A DNA stretch of 16,859 nucleotides from contig CAJULM010000055.1 of assembly GCA_910587285.1 (NCBI GenBank), positions 1 through 16,859 on the forward strand, read 5' to 3'. Shown piece by piece: positions 6,738-13,110 of the stretch (positions are counted from its first letter, which is position 1; each line of letters opens with the position of its first letter). The notes beneath the pieces were generated by a model that saw only the letters and a program-made list of their open reading frames with translations, made no database searches and was not told the DNA's origin. A program made the position numbers and the translations under genes. The DNA comes from an uncultured Oscillospiraceae bacterium. Lineage in GTDB: Bacteria > Bacillota > Clostridia > Oscillospirales > Oscillospiraceae.

Positions 6738-7280
6738 CTAAAAAATAGACATACCTCCGTCGTATCTCCTGCTGTCCCGCCGCACGGCTCGGTCCAGCTC
6801 CTCCGCCGTGAGAGCCGCGCCCCTCTCCGCCTCTTGGACCCGGACCATCCGCTCTACCGGCCGCGTCTCCAGCGCGGACGCCGCCCAGGCCGCCCGGGCC
6901 GTCTGCCGGTAGAGCGCCTCCAGCCCTGCCGCCGCCTGGGTCCGGGTCCGCCCCGGGCTCGGGCCGTCCGCGTCCCCCTGCCGGGGGGCGGGTGCGCCCG
7001 GCCCTCCGGCGCTGTGCGCCCGCATGGCCCTCTCCCAAGCGGGCTCAGCCTCTCCAGCCGTTTCCCCCGTCTCGCCGGGGGATAGGCGCGCCGCATCCCC
7101 TTCCCGCGCGGTCAAGCCGTCCTCCCCGTCCTCCGGGGCCCCCTCCCCGCCCGTGGCGGTTCCAGCTTCTCTGGCCCTCTCCTCCGGCGGCGGCGGGACG
7201 CCCCCCGTCTCTCCCAGCCGAACGTCTTCCTCCTCCTCGTCCTCCTCCGAGGGCAGCAGCAGCTCAATCCAATCCGTCAA
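6738..7280 (-). CDS. Acidic low-complexity protein in the tape-measure position, unknown function
   Basis: A 180-residue protein of unrecognised family. It starts with TTG (MTDWIELLLPSEEDEEEED), continues as an acidic Gly/Pro/Glu/Ala-rich low-complexity stretch (about 12-105), and ends in a better-ordered helical part (LEALYRQTARAAW, then LTAEELDRAVRRDSRRYDGG). It overlaps the end of the frameshifted chaperone by 17 bp and is 18 bp upstream of the LysM gene. This is where PBSX-like tails encode the tape-measure protein (often over 600 residues), which sets tail length. It lacks any membrane segment or long coiled coil, so it is not a typical ruler. It could be a much shortened ruler, a chaperone-linked accessory protein, or unrelated. 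The TTG start is uncertain. Confidence 0.68.
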   Translation of the reverse strand: MTDWIELLLPSEEDEEEEDVRLGETGGVPPPPEERAREAGTATGGEGAPEDGEDGLTAREGDAARLSPGETGETAGEAEPAWERAMRAHSAGGPGAPAPRQGDADGPSPGRTRTQAAAGLEALYRQTARAAWAASALETRPVERMVRVQEAERGAALTAEELDRAVRRDSRRYDGGMSIF

Positions 7281-7892
7281 TCCCGCCGCCCCCCTTCAGC
7301 CGCTCAAATCTGTCCCAGTCGAAGCTCTCGTTCACGCACCAGCTCGTTTTCGGCGCGCCGCACGCCGGGCACGGCTCGGCCAGCGCCCGCTCCCGGCAGC
7401 CGGGGCACAGCTGCGCCAGCTCCTCCTCCCGGTCCAGGGCCAGGTTCAGGGCGCACCAGAGATAGTCCCGGTCGGTCATCTGTTTTGCCCGCTCCTCCGT
7501 GGGCAGAGCGCCGAACGCACGGAGCACGCGCCATTGAAGGCGCTCATAACGCGCGTGCTCCAGGCTTTTTTTCGCCGCTGGATCTCCTCCTCCCCGTCCA
7601 GGGGGGAGGGGTTCCACTCCCGGTTGAACCGCGCCCACTCCTCCGCCAGCGCCCCGATGTCCTCCGCCCGCAGGGCGTCCAAAACGGCCTCGCCGCTCTC
7701 AAACACGGCCTTCCCCCGCCGCTCCAGCGCCCGGGCGATGAGGCAGGCGTTGCGGCACAGCGCCCGTTCCCGCCCGTCCTGGGTCAGCCGGTCCCCCTCC
7801 CGGCGGGCCTCCAGCACCTCCCGGGCGGACAGCAGCCGCAGCCCGCCCCAGCGGGTTTTCACCCGCGCGGGCCCAAACAATCCGCTGTCCAT
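7264..7892 (-). CDS. Tail assembly chaperone G-T fusion made by -1 frameshift (209 aa)
   Basis: The frames 7892-7476 and (7566)-7264 overlap, and together read as one XkdN-like tail assembly chaperone. Residues 1-109 are from frame 0 (MDSGLFGPARVKTRWGG to EEIQRRKK). After slipping on the A-run at 7572-7566 the ribosome reads 100 residues of the -1 frame (SLEHARYERLQWRVLRAFGALP to FDWDRFERLKGG). The T part includes MTDRDYLWCALNLALDREEEL and two cysteine pairs (CPGC, CPAC) that look like a zinc ribbon. In lambda-type phages the G and GT forms are made at a fixed ratio and load tail tube subunits onto the tape measure. Coordinates span both frames. Confidence 0.82.
7476..7892 (-). CDS. Tail assembly chaperone, short (G) form, XkdN-like
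   Basis: This is the unshifted 138-residue product: LRLLSAREVLEARREGDRL and RNACLIARALERRGKAVFES are helical, as expected of XkdN/TAC proteins, followed after the slip site by an Arg/Ser-rich tail (AWSTRVMSAFNGACSVRSALC) that reads like out-of-frame sequence. It starts with ATG at 7892, just 1 bp after the tail tube stop codon, with GGAGACGG upstream. By analogy to lambda gpG this short form should be the major product. If the shift is instead a real mutation, this would be a truncated gene. Confidence 0.82.
   Translation of the reverse strand: MDSGLFGPARVKTRWGGLRLLSAREVLEARREGDRLTQDGRERALCRNACLIARALERRGKAVFESGEAVLDALRAEDIGALAEEWARFNREWNPSPLDGEEEIQRRKKAWSTRVMSAFNGACSVRSALCPRRSGQNR
7521..7595 (-). 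promoter_or_regulatory. Programmed -1 ribosomal frameshift signal
   Basis: Three elements of a dnaX-type signal lie in order on the minus strand. An internal Shine-Dalgarno-like GGGGAGGAGGAG (7595-7584) lies about 11 nt upstream of the slip site. The slippery heptamer A-AAA-AAA (7572-7566) is in the correct frame: CGA AAA AAA GCC. A perfect 11-bp stem follows 4 nt after it, GGAGCACGCGC (7561-7551) pairing with GCGCGTGCTCC (7531-7521) with a 19-nt loop. The -1 frame is open for 100 codons. Confidence 0.85.
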
Positions 7893-7893
7893 G

Positions 7894-8307
7894 CTACGCC
7901 GCCGTCTCCATCCGGCTGCGGGCCACCAGGGTGAGCTTTTCCATCACCATGCCGCCCAGCTTGGCGTCCTCCTGGATGTCGCTCCACTGGCAGTCGGAGT
8001 AGATCACCTTCCGGTCCGGCTTGCAGATCACCAGGGAGAAGTTTTTCAGCTCGTAAAAATTCAGCCCGTCGGCGATGGCCCGGTCGGTGGCGTACAGCCG
8101 TGTGAGCTGGATGACATAGCTCTGCGGCCCCTGGACGGTGGCCACCGGCTCCTCCTCGCCAAAGGCCTCCACGGCGATGGAGCTGCGGGTGGTTTTGCAG
8201 CTATAGCTCTGCACCACGGCCACCTTCCGCCCGTCCAGCTCCAGCCAGATGTCGGCGCTGGTGGGAAACCCCGCCGCCCGCAGCCCCGCGTTGATCCTCG
8301 TATTCAC
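7894..8307 (-). CDS. xkdM: Tail tube protein, XkdM-like
   Basis: A 137-residue protein fitting the XkdM/gp19-type tail tube family (PBSX XkdM about 147). The pattern is short N-terminal strands, AGFPTSADIWLELDGRKVAVVQSYSCKTTRSSIAVEAFGEEEPVATVQG, then YVIQLTRLYATD, and FSLVICKPDRKVIYSDCQWSDIQED. It stacks as hexameric rings inside the sheath. GTG at 8307 has a near-perfect AAGGAGGGATTTT upstream; the in-frame extension to 8349 runs into repeat sequence. In related operons this gene follows the sheath closely; here about 560 bp of repeat array lies in between, while its ribosome binding site is intact. Confidence 0.9.
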   Translation of the reverse strand: MNTRINAGLRAAGFPTSADIWLELDGRKVAVVQSYSCKTTRSSIAVEAFGEEEPVATVQGPQSYVIQLTRLYATDRAIADGLNFYELKNFSLVICKPDRKVIYSDCQWSDIQEDAKLGGMVMEKLTLVARSRMETAA

Positions 8308-8329
8308 AAAATCCCTCCTTGCAGTTATA

Positions 8330-8872
8330 TGGTGTGCTGTCCTATTCACGCTCCGATTGGACCCATTACGGGGCGGCTTCGCTCCGACTCAAGCAAAACC
8401 CGGTCCCACTGCGTGGGCCCTGGGCTTTTGCTTTCGCTGCACTCCATCCGCCCCTATGGGTCTATCGTCGCGCTATTGCCGCTGGGAGGCCTCCTCCGAA
8501 TGAGCGGCAGCCATCCGAGCGCCCCGTAGCCTATGGCTGCTGCGAGCTGAGGAGGAGGCCTCCCAGCGCGTTTCGCATGAAGCGCGGGCCGTTTCTCCGC
8601 GCTGTCCCATTCACGCTGTGCAGTCGGCTGACCGCTCGGTCGCTTTCGCTTCGACTCGGACTGGTCTCCGGGCCGCTCCCGCGGCCCTGCGCTCGTCCTC
8701 GCTCCGCTCCAAGCTCCCTCGCAGCCGCCTGCTCCGCGCTATACCATTCACGCCTCGCCTATTCGCGACGCGCGGCTTCGCTCCGACTCAAGCAAAACCC
8801 GGCCCCACTGCGTGGGTCCTGGGCTTTTGCTTTCGCTGCGCTCCATCCGCGCTGCTCACGACGGCTCGGACG
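8330..8872 (+). repeat. Modular palindromic repeat array between sheath and tube genes
   Basis: This gene-free stretch is built from at least four hairpin units joined by a short linker (GCGCT..CC.TTCACGC-like). Unit 1 (8359-8462) has outer arms GACCCAT/GGGGCGG and CCGCCCC/ATGGGTC, a middle AGCAAAA/TTTTGCT stem and a CCCAC-TGC-GTGGG tip. Unit 2 (8481-8567) is a long inverted repeat listed separately. Unit 3 (about 8620-8732) has outer GCAG..CGGCTG / CAGCCG..CTGC and tip GGGCCGC-TCCC-GCGGCCC. Unit 4 (about 8755-8872) repeats the AGCAAAA/TTTTGCT form. The array ends in the sheath stop codon. Confidence 0.88.
8481..8567. repeat. 87-bp inverted-repeat element, copy 1
   Basis: GCTGGGAGGCCTCCTCC (8481-8497) is the perfect reverse complement of GGAGGAGGCCTCCCAGC (8551-8567). 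The interior holds a second stem (GGCAGCCAT / ATGGCTGC). Two other copies lie at 14337-14423 and 16645-16731. It encodes nothing and has the size and terminal inverted repeats of a small MITE or extragenic palindrome. Confidence 0.92.
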
Positions 8873-9907
8873 CTATACCGTAATGTGTGCTGACAGCCAC
8901 ACCTGATTCAGCCCGTGGGCCACGGTGAAGTCAAACTCCACCAGGCACACCGTGGGGTCGTCCTCCAGGGCGCTCACCGTCACGTCCTCGTACCCGTCGA
9001 TGATCTCCCGGCTCACCCGCTTTTCCAGCTCCATCACCACCTGGGAGCGGATGGCCCCCCTGGTCTGCTCGGTGTTTTTGGCCCGCCCGAACTTGGCCCG
9101 CAGGGCGTTTCGCAGCCCTGGAATCACCTCGTCCACCACCAGCACCGTGGTCAGCTCCCGCCATGTGGCGTCGGGCGCCCCACCGGCGGAGGTCCGGGTG
9201 GTGACGCCCCGCACCACGTAACACGCCCCCGCCAGCGTCTCCAGCGGCGTCACCCCGCCCCGCACCAGCGCGTCGATCTCGTTGTCGTCATAAACGCACT
9301 CCAGCCCCTCCAGGCCGTAGAGCTGCGCGCCCCCCAGAGGGAGGGCGGGGTCTCTGTTTCCCGCCACGGCCCCCGCCAGGGCGGCGGCGCACGCCCACCC
9401 GCCGGAGCCGTCCCCCCTCCCGGGGGCGGCCAGCACCACCCGCTCGCAGTTGAGCTGGGCGGCCCGGCCGGTGAGCTGCTCCACGCTCTCCCCCGCCCCG
9501 CCGCCCACCACGGCGATGCGCTCCTTTCGCGCCGCAGAGCACTCCTGCACCATGGTTTTCAGCCCCTGCTGCACCGCAGGGTCCGCACTGTCGCACGCCA
9601 CCACCGCCGCGTCCTCGATGGCCGCCGCCTTGGCGAAGGCCGCGGCGTAGTCCTCCCCGGCGGGGATGCCGTACACCATCCCCGCCCCATTGCGGATGGC
9701 CAGCCGGGCCATCCGGCTCAGGGCGCAGTCCCCCACGTCCCCCAGCGCCCGGCTGTAGCTGGTCCACTGGTAGCTGTCCTTCAGCTCAGGCCCCTGGGCC
9801 TGGGCCACCACCGCCACCCGGCCTCCTCCCGCCGCCGCGGCGGTGAGGCTGGATGTCTCGTAGGAGGAGTACACCCCCGGCCTCTCATGATTGGTCGCCC
9901 TGCTCAT
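8873..9907 (-). CDS. xkdK: Contractile tail sheath protein, XkdK-like
   Basis: A 344-residue sheath subunit, shorter than PBSX XkdK (466) but like compact clostridial sheaths (about 350). Family features: the N-terminal RPGVYSSYETSSLTAAAAGGGRVAVVAQAQG handshake region, the alpha/beta core (AGMVYGIPAGEDYAAAFAKAA; ERIAVVGGGAGESVEQLTGR), the NEIDALVRGGVTPLETLAG segment, and the conserved C-terminal domain with RSQVVMELEKRVSREIIDGY and the final beta-strand (VEFDFTVAHGLNQVWLSAHI). The sheath contracts to drive the tube through the envelope. ATG at 9907 overlaps the previous stop by ATGA. Its TAG stop falls in the CGCTAT linker of the adjoining repeat array. Confidence 0.95.
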   Translation of the reverse strand: MSRATNHERPGVYSSYETSSLTAAAAGGGRVAVVAQAQGPELKDSYQWTSYSRALGDVGDCALSRMARLAIRNGAGMVYGIPAGEDYAAAFAKAAAIEDAAVVACDSADPAVQQGLKTMVQECSAARKERIAVVGGGAGESVEQLTGRAAQLNCERVVLAAPGRGDGSGGWACAAALAGAVAGNRDPALPLGGAQLYGLEGLECVYDDNEIDALVRGGVTPLETLAGACYVVRGVTTRTSAGGAPDATWRELTTVLVVDEVIPGLRNALRAKFGRAKNTEQTRGAIRSQVVMELEKRVSREIIDGYEDVTVSALEDDPTVCLVEFDFTVAHGLNQVWLSAHITV

Positions 9908-10404
9908 CTCAATCTTCCTTTCACCTCAAAGTCCACAAAGGCCCCGCCGCCGTCGGTCTCGGCGACCAGCCACGCCCTGCACCGGCAGGTGACCTTCTGC
10001 CGGTACAACCCGTCCCGCTCCAAAAATTCCACGTCCCCCGCCTGGAGCTCCAGGGCGGCCAACCCCGCCGCCCCCTGGCGGATCAGGCATTCCATCGCCC
10101 CCTCCGCCGCCTCCTGGCAGGCGCCCGCGCCCCCGTCCCTGGGGGCGAAAATGTCGATGGTCAGGGTGAGCTCCGCCTCCCGGCCATAGACCTCCCGCTC
10201 CCCTCCGGCCTCCGGTCCTGTCCGGATGCCCAGGTAGTCCTGAAACCCTCCAGGGGCGCACACCGCCCGGCTGAGGGAGACCGCGGCCACCGCCTGCCGC
10301 CACCGGGCGGCCCCGGCCGGCTCCATGGCGGTGACGGCGTTCACCCCCGCCTGGCGCAGCTGCCCGGCCACCCCTTCCCGCAGGGCGTTCAGCGCCCCGT
10401 TCAC
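9904..10404 (-). CDS. Neck/tail-completion protein, XkdI/YqbI-like
   Basis: A 166-residue protein similar in size and position to PBSX XkdI (about 164), just upstream of the sheath. Residues run from a helical N-terminus (NGALNALREGVAGQLRQAGVNAVTAMEP) into a beta-rich core (AELTLTIDIFAPRDGGAGAC, then GDVEFLERDGLYRQKVTCRCRAWLV). It probably joins the neck to the sheath and tube. I chose GTG at 10404: it overlaps the upstream stop by GTGA and has GGGGAG about 8 nt upstream, better than the GTG at 10440. The four-base overlaps at both ends show tight translational coupling. Confidence 0.78.
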   Translation of the reverse strand: MNGALNALREGVAGQLRQAGVNAVTAMEPAGAARWRQAVAAVSLSRAVCAPGGFQDYLGIRTGPEAGGEREVYGREAELTLTIDIFAPRDGGAGACQEAAEGAMECLIRQGAAGLAALELQAGDVEFLERDGLYRQKVTCRCRAWLVAETDGGGAFVDFEVKGRLR

Positions 10405-10736
10405 GGCGCGTTCTCCCCGCAGGGCCGCAGGGCCAGCCACAGGTGGGTCACCTGTCCCCCCACCCAGATGGGCCGCACCGTCATCGCTTCATAGCGCCCG
10501 CCGCCCCACTCCAGCCAGCCTCCCGGCCCCATTTTCTCCAGGGGCAGCCCCGGCTCGGCCAGCCCTAAAAAGCGGTCCTGGCGGTAGCTGCCCAGCGCCC
10601 CGGCGGAGTACTGCCAGTCCGCCTTCGTCATGGGCTGGACGATGGCCATCCCCCGGCCGGCCTCCGCTCCGTCCTCCTGGCGGCACACCATCTCCCGCCC
10701 ATAGGTCCGAATCACCCAGTCAAACGCCTCGATCAA
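10401..10736 (-). CDS. Head-tail joining protein, XkdH-like (putative)
   Basis: A 111-residue protein in the XkdH/YqbH place (between the connector and the XkdI-like gene). It starts MIEAFDWVIRTYGREMVCRQ and is beta-rich afterwards (QPMTKADWQYSAGALGSYRQDRFLGLAEP, GGRYEAMTVRPIWVGGQVTHLWLAL), which fits small head-tail joining proteins. TTG at 10736 overlaps the previous stop as TTGA and has GGGGGTGGAGGG directly upstream. In-frame sequence upstream of it lies inside the preceding gene. Family assignment rests mainly on gene order and size. Confidence 0.74.
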   Translation of the reverse strand: MIEAFDWVIRTYGREMVCRQEDGAEAGRGMAIVQPMTKADWQYSAGALGSYRQDRFLGLAEPGLPLEKMGPGGWLEWGGGRYEAMTVRPIWVGGQVTHLWLALRPCGENAP

Positions 10737-11083
10737 CCCTCCACCCCCTGAAACACAAATTCCTGGTCCTTCACATAGGGGGCCATGAGCTCCATGGCCC
10801 TCCGGCCCAGCGTCCCGCCGCCCCCGCCGCCCTCTCGGCGCACGGAGATATCTCCGGCAGACAGGGCCGTCACCCCGGACAGGCCCTGGGCCTCCCGCAG
10901 CCAATCCGCCGCCAGCCACGCCGCCGCCAGGGGATAGGCCCCCTGGCAGTCCTCCGGCGTCACCCCGGGGCGCAGCCGCTCGTCCAGCAGCCGGCACGCC
11001 CCCTCGCAGGCCAGGCGCAGCAGCTCCTCATCCTGCCCCGGCGGGCACACCCTCCGGGCCAGCTCCGTCACCAGCTCCGTCAT
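10733..11083 (-). CDS. Head-tail connector protein (YqbG/gp6-like, putative)
   Basis: A 116-residue, largely helical protein (MTELVTELARRVCPPGQDEELLRLACEGAC; GAYPLAAAWLAADWLREAQGLSGVT) ending in GGGTLGRRAMELMAPYVKDQEFVFQGV. This helical bundle form and the place just after the protease fit DUF3199/gp6-like connector proteins, which form a ring beneath the portal and close the head for tail attachment. Start ATG 11083 has GAGGAGGGGGAGG upstream, 13 bp after the protease stop. The 'phage head-tail connector' label is by analogy of order and size. Confidence 0.76.
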   Translation of the reverse strand: MTELVTELARRVCPPGQDEELLRLACEGACRLLDERLRPGVTPEDCQGAYPLAAAWLAADWLREAQGLSGVTALSAGDISVRREGGGGGGTLGRRAMELMAPYVKDQEFVFQGVEG

Positions 11084-11096
11084 CCTCCCCCTCCTC

Positions 11097-11966
11097 TCAG
11101 ATGAGGAAGGCCCCGTCCGCCGCCGTCCGGGGCTCCTCCTCCCGGCGGTAACTCAGCTGCACTCCGGCGCCCAGCATTCCCTCCGCCTCTCCCCGGTACA
11201 GCTCGATGAGCCCTAACAGCTCCTCCTCGTCCAGCTTCCCGGCCACCCGCTCCATCAGGGCGCGGCTGGCCTGCCCCTGGGCCGCGCCCGCCAGCCGCAC
11301 CATCTCGGAGCGCAGGCTCTTGAGGTACTTCCGGCCCAGCCGGGCCTCGTCCTGCATCCCCCTGCCCGCGCTTTTGACGACCCCCGCCTTGCGCTGGGCG
11401 GGCACCGTCACGAAGGACCACTCGTACACGTCCCGCGCCCCGGTGAGCACGCCGCAGCACAGCTGCCCGCCGTACTCCTCCCCCTTTTCGTGGGGGCATC
11501 GCTCCACGGGCTCGCCGCAGACGGAGCACAGCGCCTGCTCCACCGCGCAGCCCACGCTCACCTCCCGCTTGATGCCCCCGTCGATCTCGGCGATGAGGGG
11601 GGCGTTTTCCGCCGTGCGCATCAGGTACGCCCACCCCTTGATCCAGCGGTACGCCCGCCCGTCCCGGGTGGCCTCCTCCGGCTCGTCCACCACCTCCGCC
11701 CGGTAAATCCGGGCGGTCTGCCCCCTGGCGGACCACTGGTGGTCGAACACGCCGGACGCTCCCACAAACATGGGGGCCAGCTGCTCCAGCGTTCCGTCGT
11801 CGAACCGCTCAAAATCCCGGTCGATGTCGTTGTCGCACAGGCGCAGGGCGAACGTATACACCTCGTCCGCCCCCAGCGCCCGCCGGGTCAGGGCGTTGAT
11901 GCGCTCCAGCTCATCCTCCCCCGGCTCCCCCACGGCCAGCACCCTGGCGTCCTTACTGATCTCCAT
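11097..11966 (-). CDS. xkdF: Prohead serine protease, XkdF-like, with Cys-rich insertion
   Basis: A 289-residue protein whose first 190 residues fit an S78-type prohead protease fold. The likely catalytic triad is His76 (GVFDHQW), Ser137 (REVSVGC) and Glu182 (DVYEWSFVTVPA), in the spacing seen in HK97-like and XkdF-like enzymes. The insertion between Ser and Glu carries Cys147, Cys150, Cys157 and His159, a possible small zinc site. Residues 205-260 are helical and charged (KYLKSLRSEMVRLAG, ERVAGKLDEEELLGLIELYRGE), as in proteases carrying a scaffold-like tail. It would cleave the capsid or scaffold during head maturation. ATG 11966 overlaps portal by 14 bp with GGAGGAGAGGAAGA upstream. Confidence 0.8.
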   Translation of the reverse strand: MEISKDARVLAVGEPGEDELERINALTRRALGADEVYTFALRLCDNDIDRDFERFDDGTLEQLAPMFVGASGVFDHQWSARGQTARIYRAEVVDEPEEATRDGRAYRWIKGWAYLMRTAENAPLIAEIDGGIKREVSVGCAVEQALCSVCGEPVERCPHEKGEEYGGQLCCGVLTGARDVYEWSFVTVPAQRKAGVVKSAGRGMQDEARLGRKYLKSLRSEMVRLAGAAQGQASRALMERVAGKLDEEELLGLIELYRGEAEGMLGAGVQLSYRREEEPRTAADGAFLI

Positions 11967-13110
11967 TCTTCCTCTCCTCCTCCACGGCTCTGGCCTGGGC
12001 CCGGTAGAGCGCCGCCCTGGCCTCCGCCTCCTGATCCTGGAGGTTTACCTCCAGCCACTCCACGTCGATCCCGTCGTCGTACCCCTTCAGCCGCAGCCAC
12101 AGCTCGCAGATTCGCTCCACCACCGGCTCCAGGCTGCGCCGGATGGCGGCGATCTCGCTGGTCATGATGTCGGCCTGCTGGGCGCTCATCCGCTCGGTGG
12201 ACGACCAGCTCAGCCCCAGCAGAAAGGGCGGCACCCCGGTTTTGGCCACCAGCTGCTCCAGAATCTGCCGCACAGGGGTCTCGCTGTCCAGGCTCTGGTT
12301 GTCCGCCCCGATGGTGCGGATTTCCACGTCTCCCGCGGCCACAAAGTCCCGCACCGCTCCGTCCCGTCCGGCCTGCATGGCGGCGGACCACTCCCGGGCC
12401 ACCGCGTCGCACCGCTCCTGGGCGGCAGTCCCCTCCCCGCCCTTGCACACCACGGCGAACCGCACGTTGCCCATCCGCTCCCAGTTCTTTCCTATGGCCC
12501 GAAAGATTTTCATGAGAATCTCCGCCAAAAAGGGCATGGACCGCAGCATGGACGCGCCGTAAGGCGCGCCCGCGTCGGGCTGGAAGGGGGTAAAGAGCAG
12601 CAGGTCCTGTCGGGGCGGCGTCCGGACAGTCCCGTCCCCGTCCCGGACGCACAGGGTAAAGTCCAGCGGGCTGTCCCCCTCCCGGATTTCCACCCGGTCC
12701 GCGTCGGCGCACAGCACCGCCGCCACGTCCCGCCCGTCCCCGGCGGGGACGATCTCGCCCACTCCCCGGCCGCAGGTGAGCATGGAGTCCAGGTACTGGT
12801 CCAGGAACGCCTGGAGCCCCCGCTGTCCCCGTCCGATGGGCACCGTGCGGACAAACCGGTCCAGCCCCTCCTGGGCCCGCCCGTCCCGGCAGCGCACCCT
12901 CACCCCGCCGCACAGCCGCACCAGCTTGCACACCGCCGCGTCCACCACCGGCACCGCCTCCCGGACGGCCCGGTACAGCGCGGCCTCCCCGTGGCGCAGG
13001 GGCGCGTAGCCGTCCAGCTGGGTGAAGGGGTGCCTCCCCTCGTCCCGGAGCTGGGCCGCGGCGGCGGCCCGCGCTCCGCCTCTCTCCTTTCGCTTGCCTC
13101 CGCCCATCAC
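11953..13110 (-). CDS. xkdE: Phage portal protein
   Basis: A 385-residue portal subunit. Twelve copies form the ring at one head vertex through which DNA enters and to which the neck attaches. Supporting segments are GEAALYRAVREAVPVVDAAVCKLVRLCGGV, FLDQYLDSMLTCGRGVGEIVP, APYGASMLRSMPFLAEILMKIFRAIGKNWERMGN, TGVPPFLLGLSW, and the C-terminal helix QQADIMTSEIAAIRRSLEPVVERICELWLRLKGY, typical of PBSX-type portals. It is shorter than PBSX XkdE (about 497). The start is GTG 13110 (GTGA overlap with the capsid stop) or the next codon, ATG 13107. It lies downstream of the capsid gene, unlike the usual TerL-portal-protease-capsid order. Confidence 0.92.
   Translation of the reverse strand: MMGGGKRKERGGARAAAAAQLRDEGRHPFTQLDGYAPLRHGEAALYRAVREAVPVVDAAVCKLVRLCGGVRVRCRDGRAQEGLDRFVRTVPIGRGQRGLQAFLDQYLDSMLTCGRGVGEIVPAGDGRDVAAVLCADADRVEIREGDSPLDFTLCVRDGDGTVRTPPRQDLLLFTPFQPDAGAPYGASMLRSMPFLAEILMKIFRAIGKNWERMGNVRFAVVCKGGEGTAAQERCDAVAREWSAAMQAGRDGAVRDFVAAGDVEIRTIGADNQSLDSETPVRQILEQLVAKTGVPPFLLGLSWSSTERMSAQQADIMTSEIAAIRRSLEPVVERICELWLRLKGYDDGIDVEWLEVNLQDQEAEARAALYRAQARAVEEERKNGDQ

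Noticed and set aside
7476..7892. Frameshift mutation (pseudogene) in the chaperone
   Set aside because: The slip heptamer in the right frame, the upstream SD and the downstream 11-bp stem make programmed shifting far more likely than decay or a sequencing error, though an error in the A-run cannot be fully excluded.
8330..8872. Integron-like cassette array with attC sites
   Set aside because: The linker-plus-palindrome layout is suggestive, but the units contain no genes, the linkers do not show the attC core sites, and no integrase is seen.
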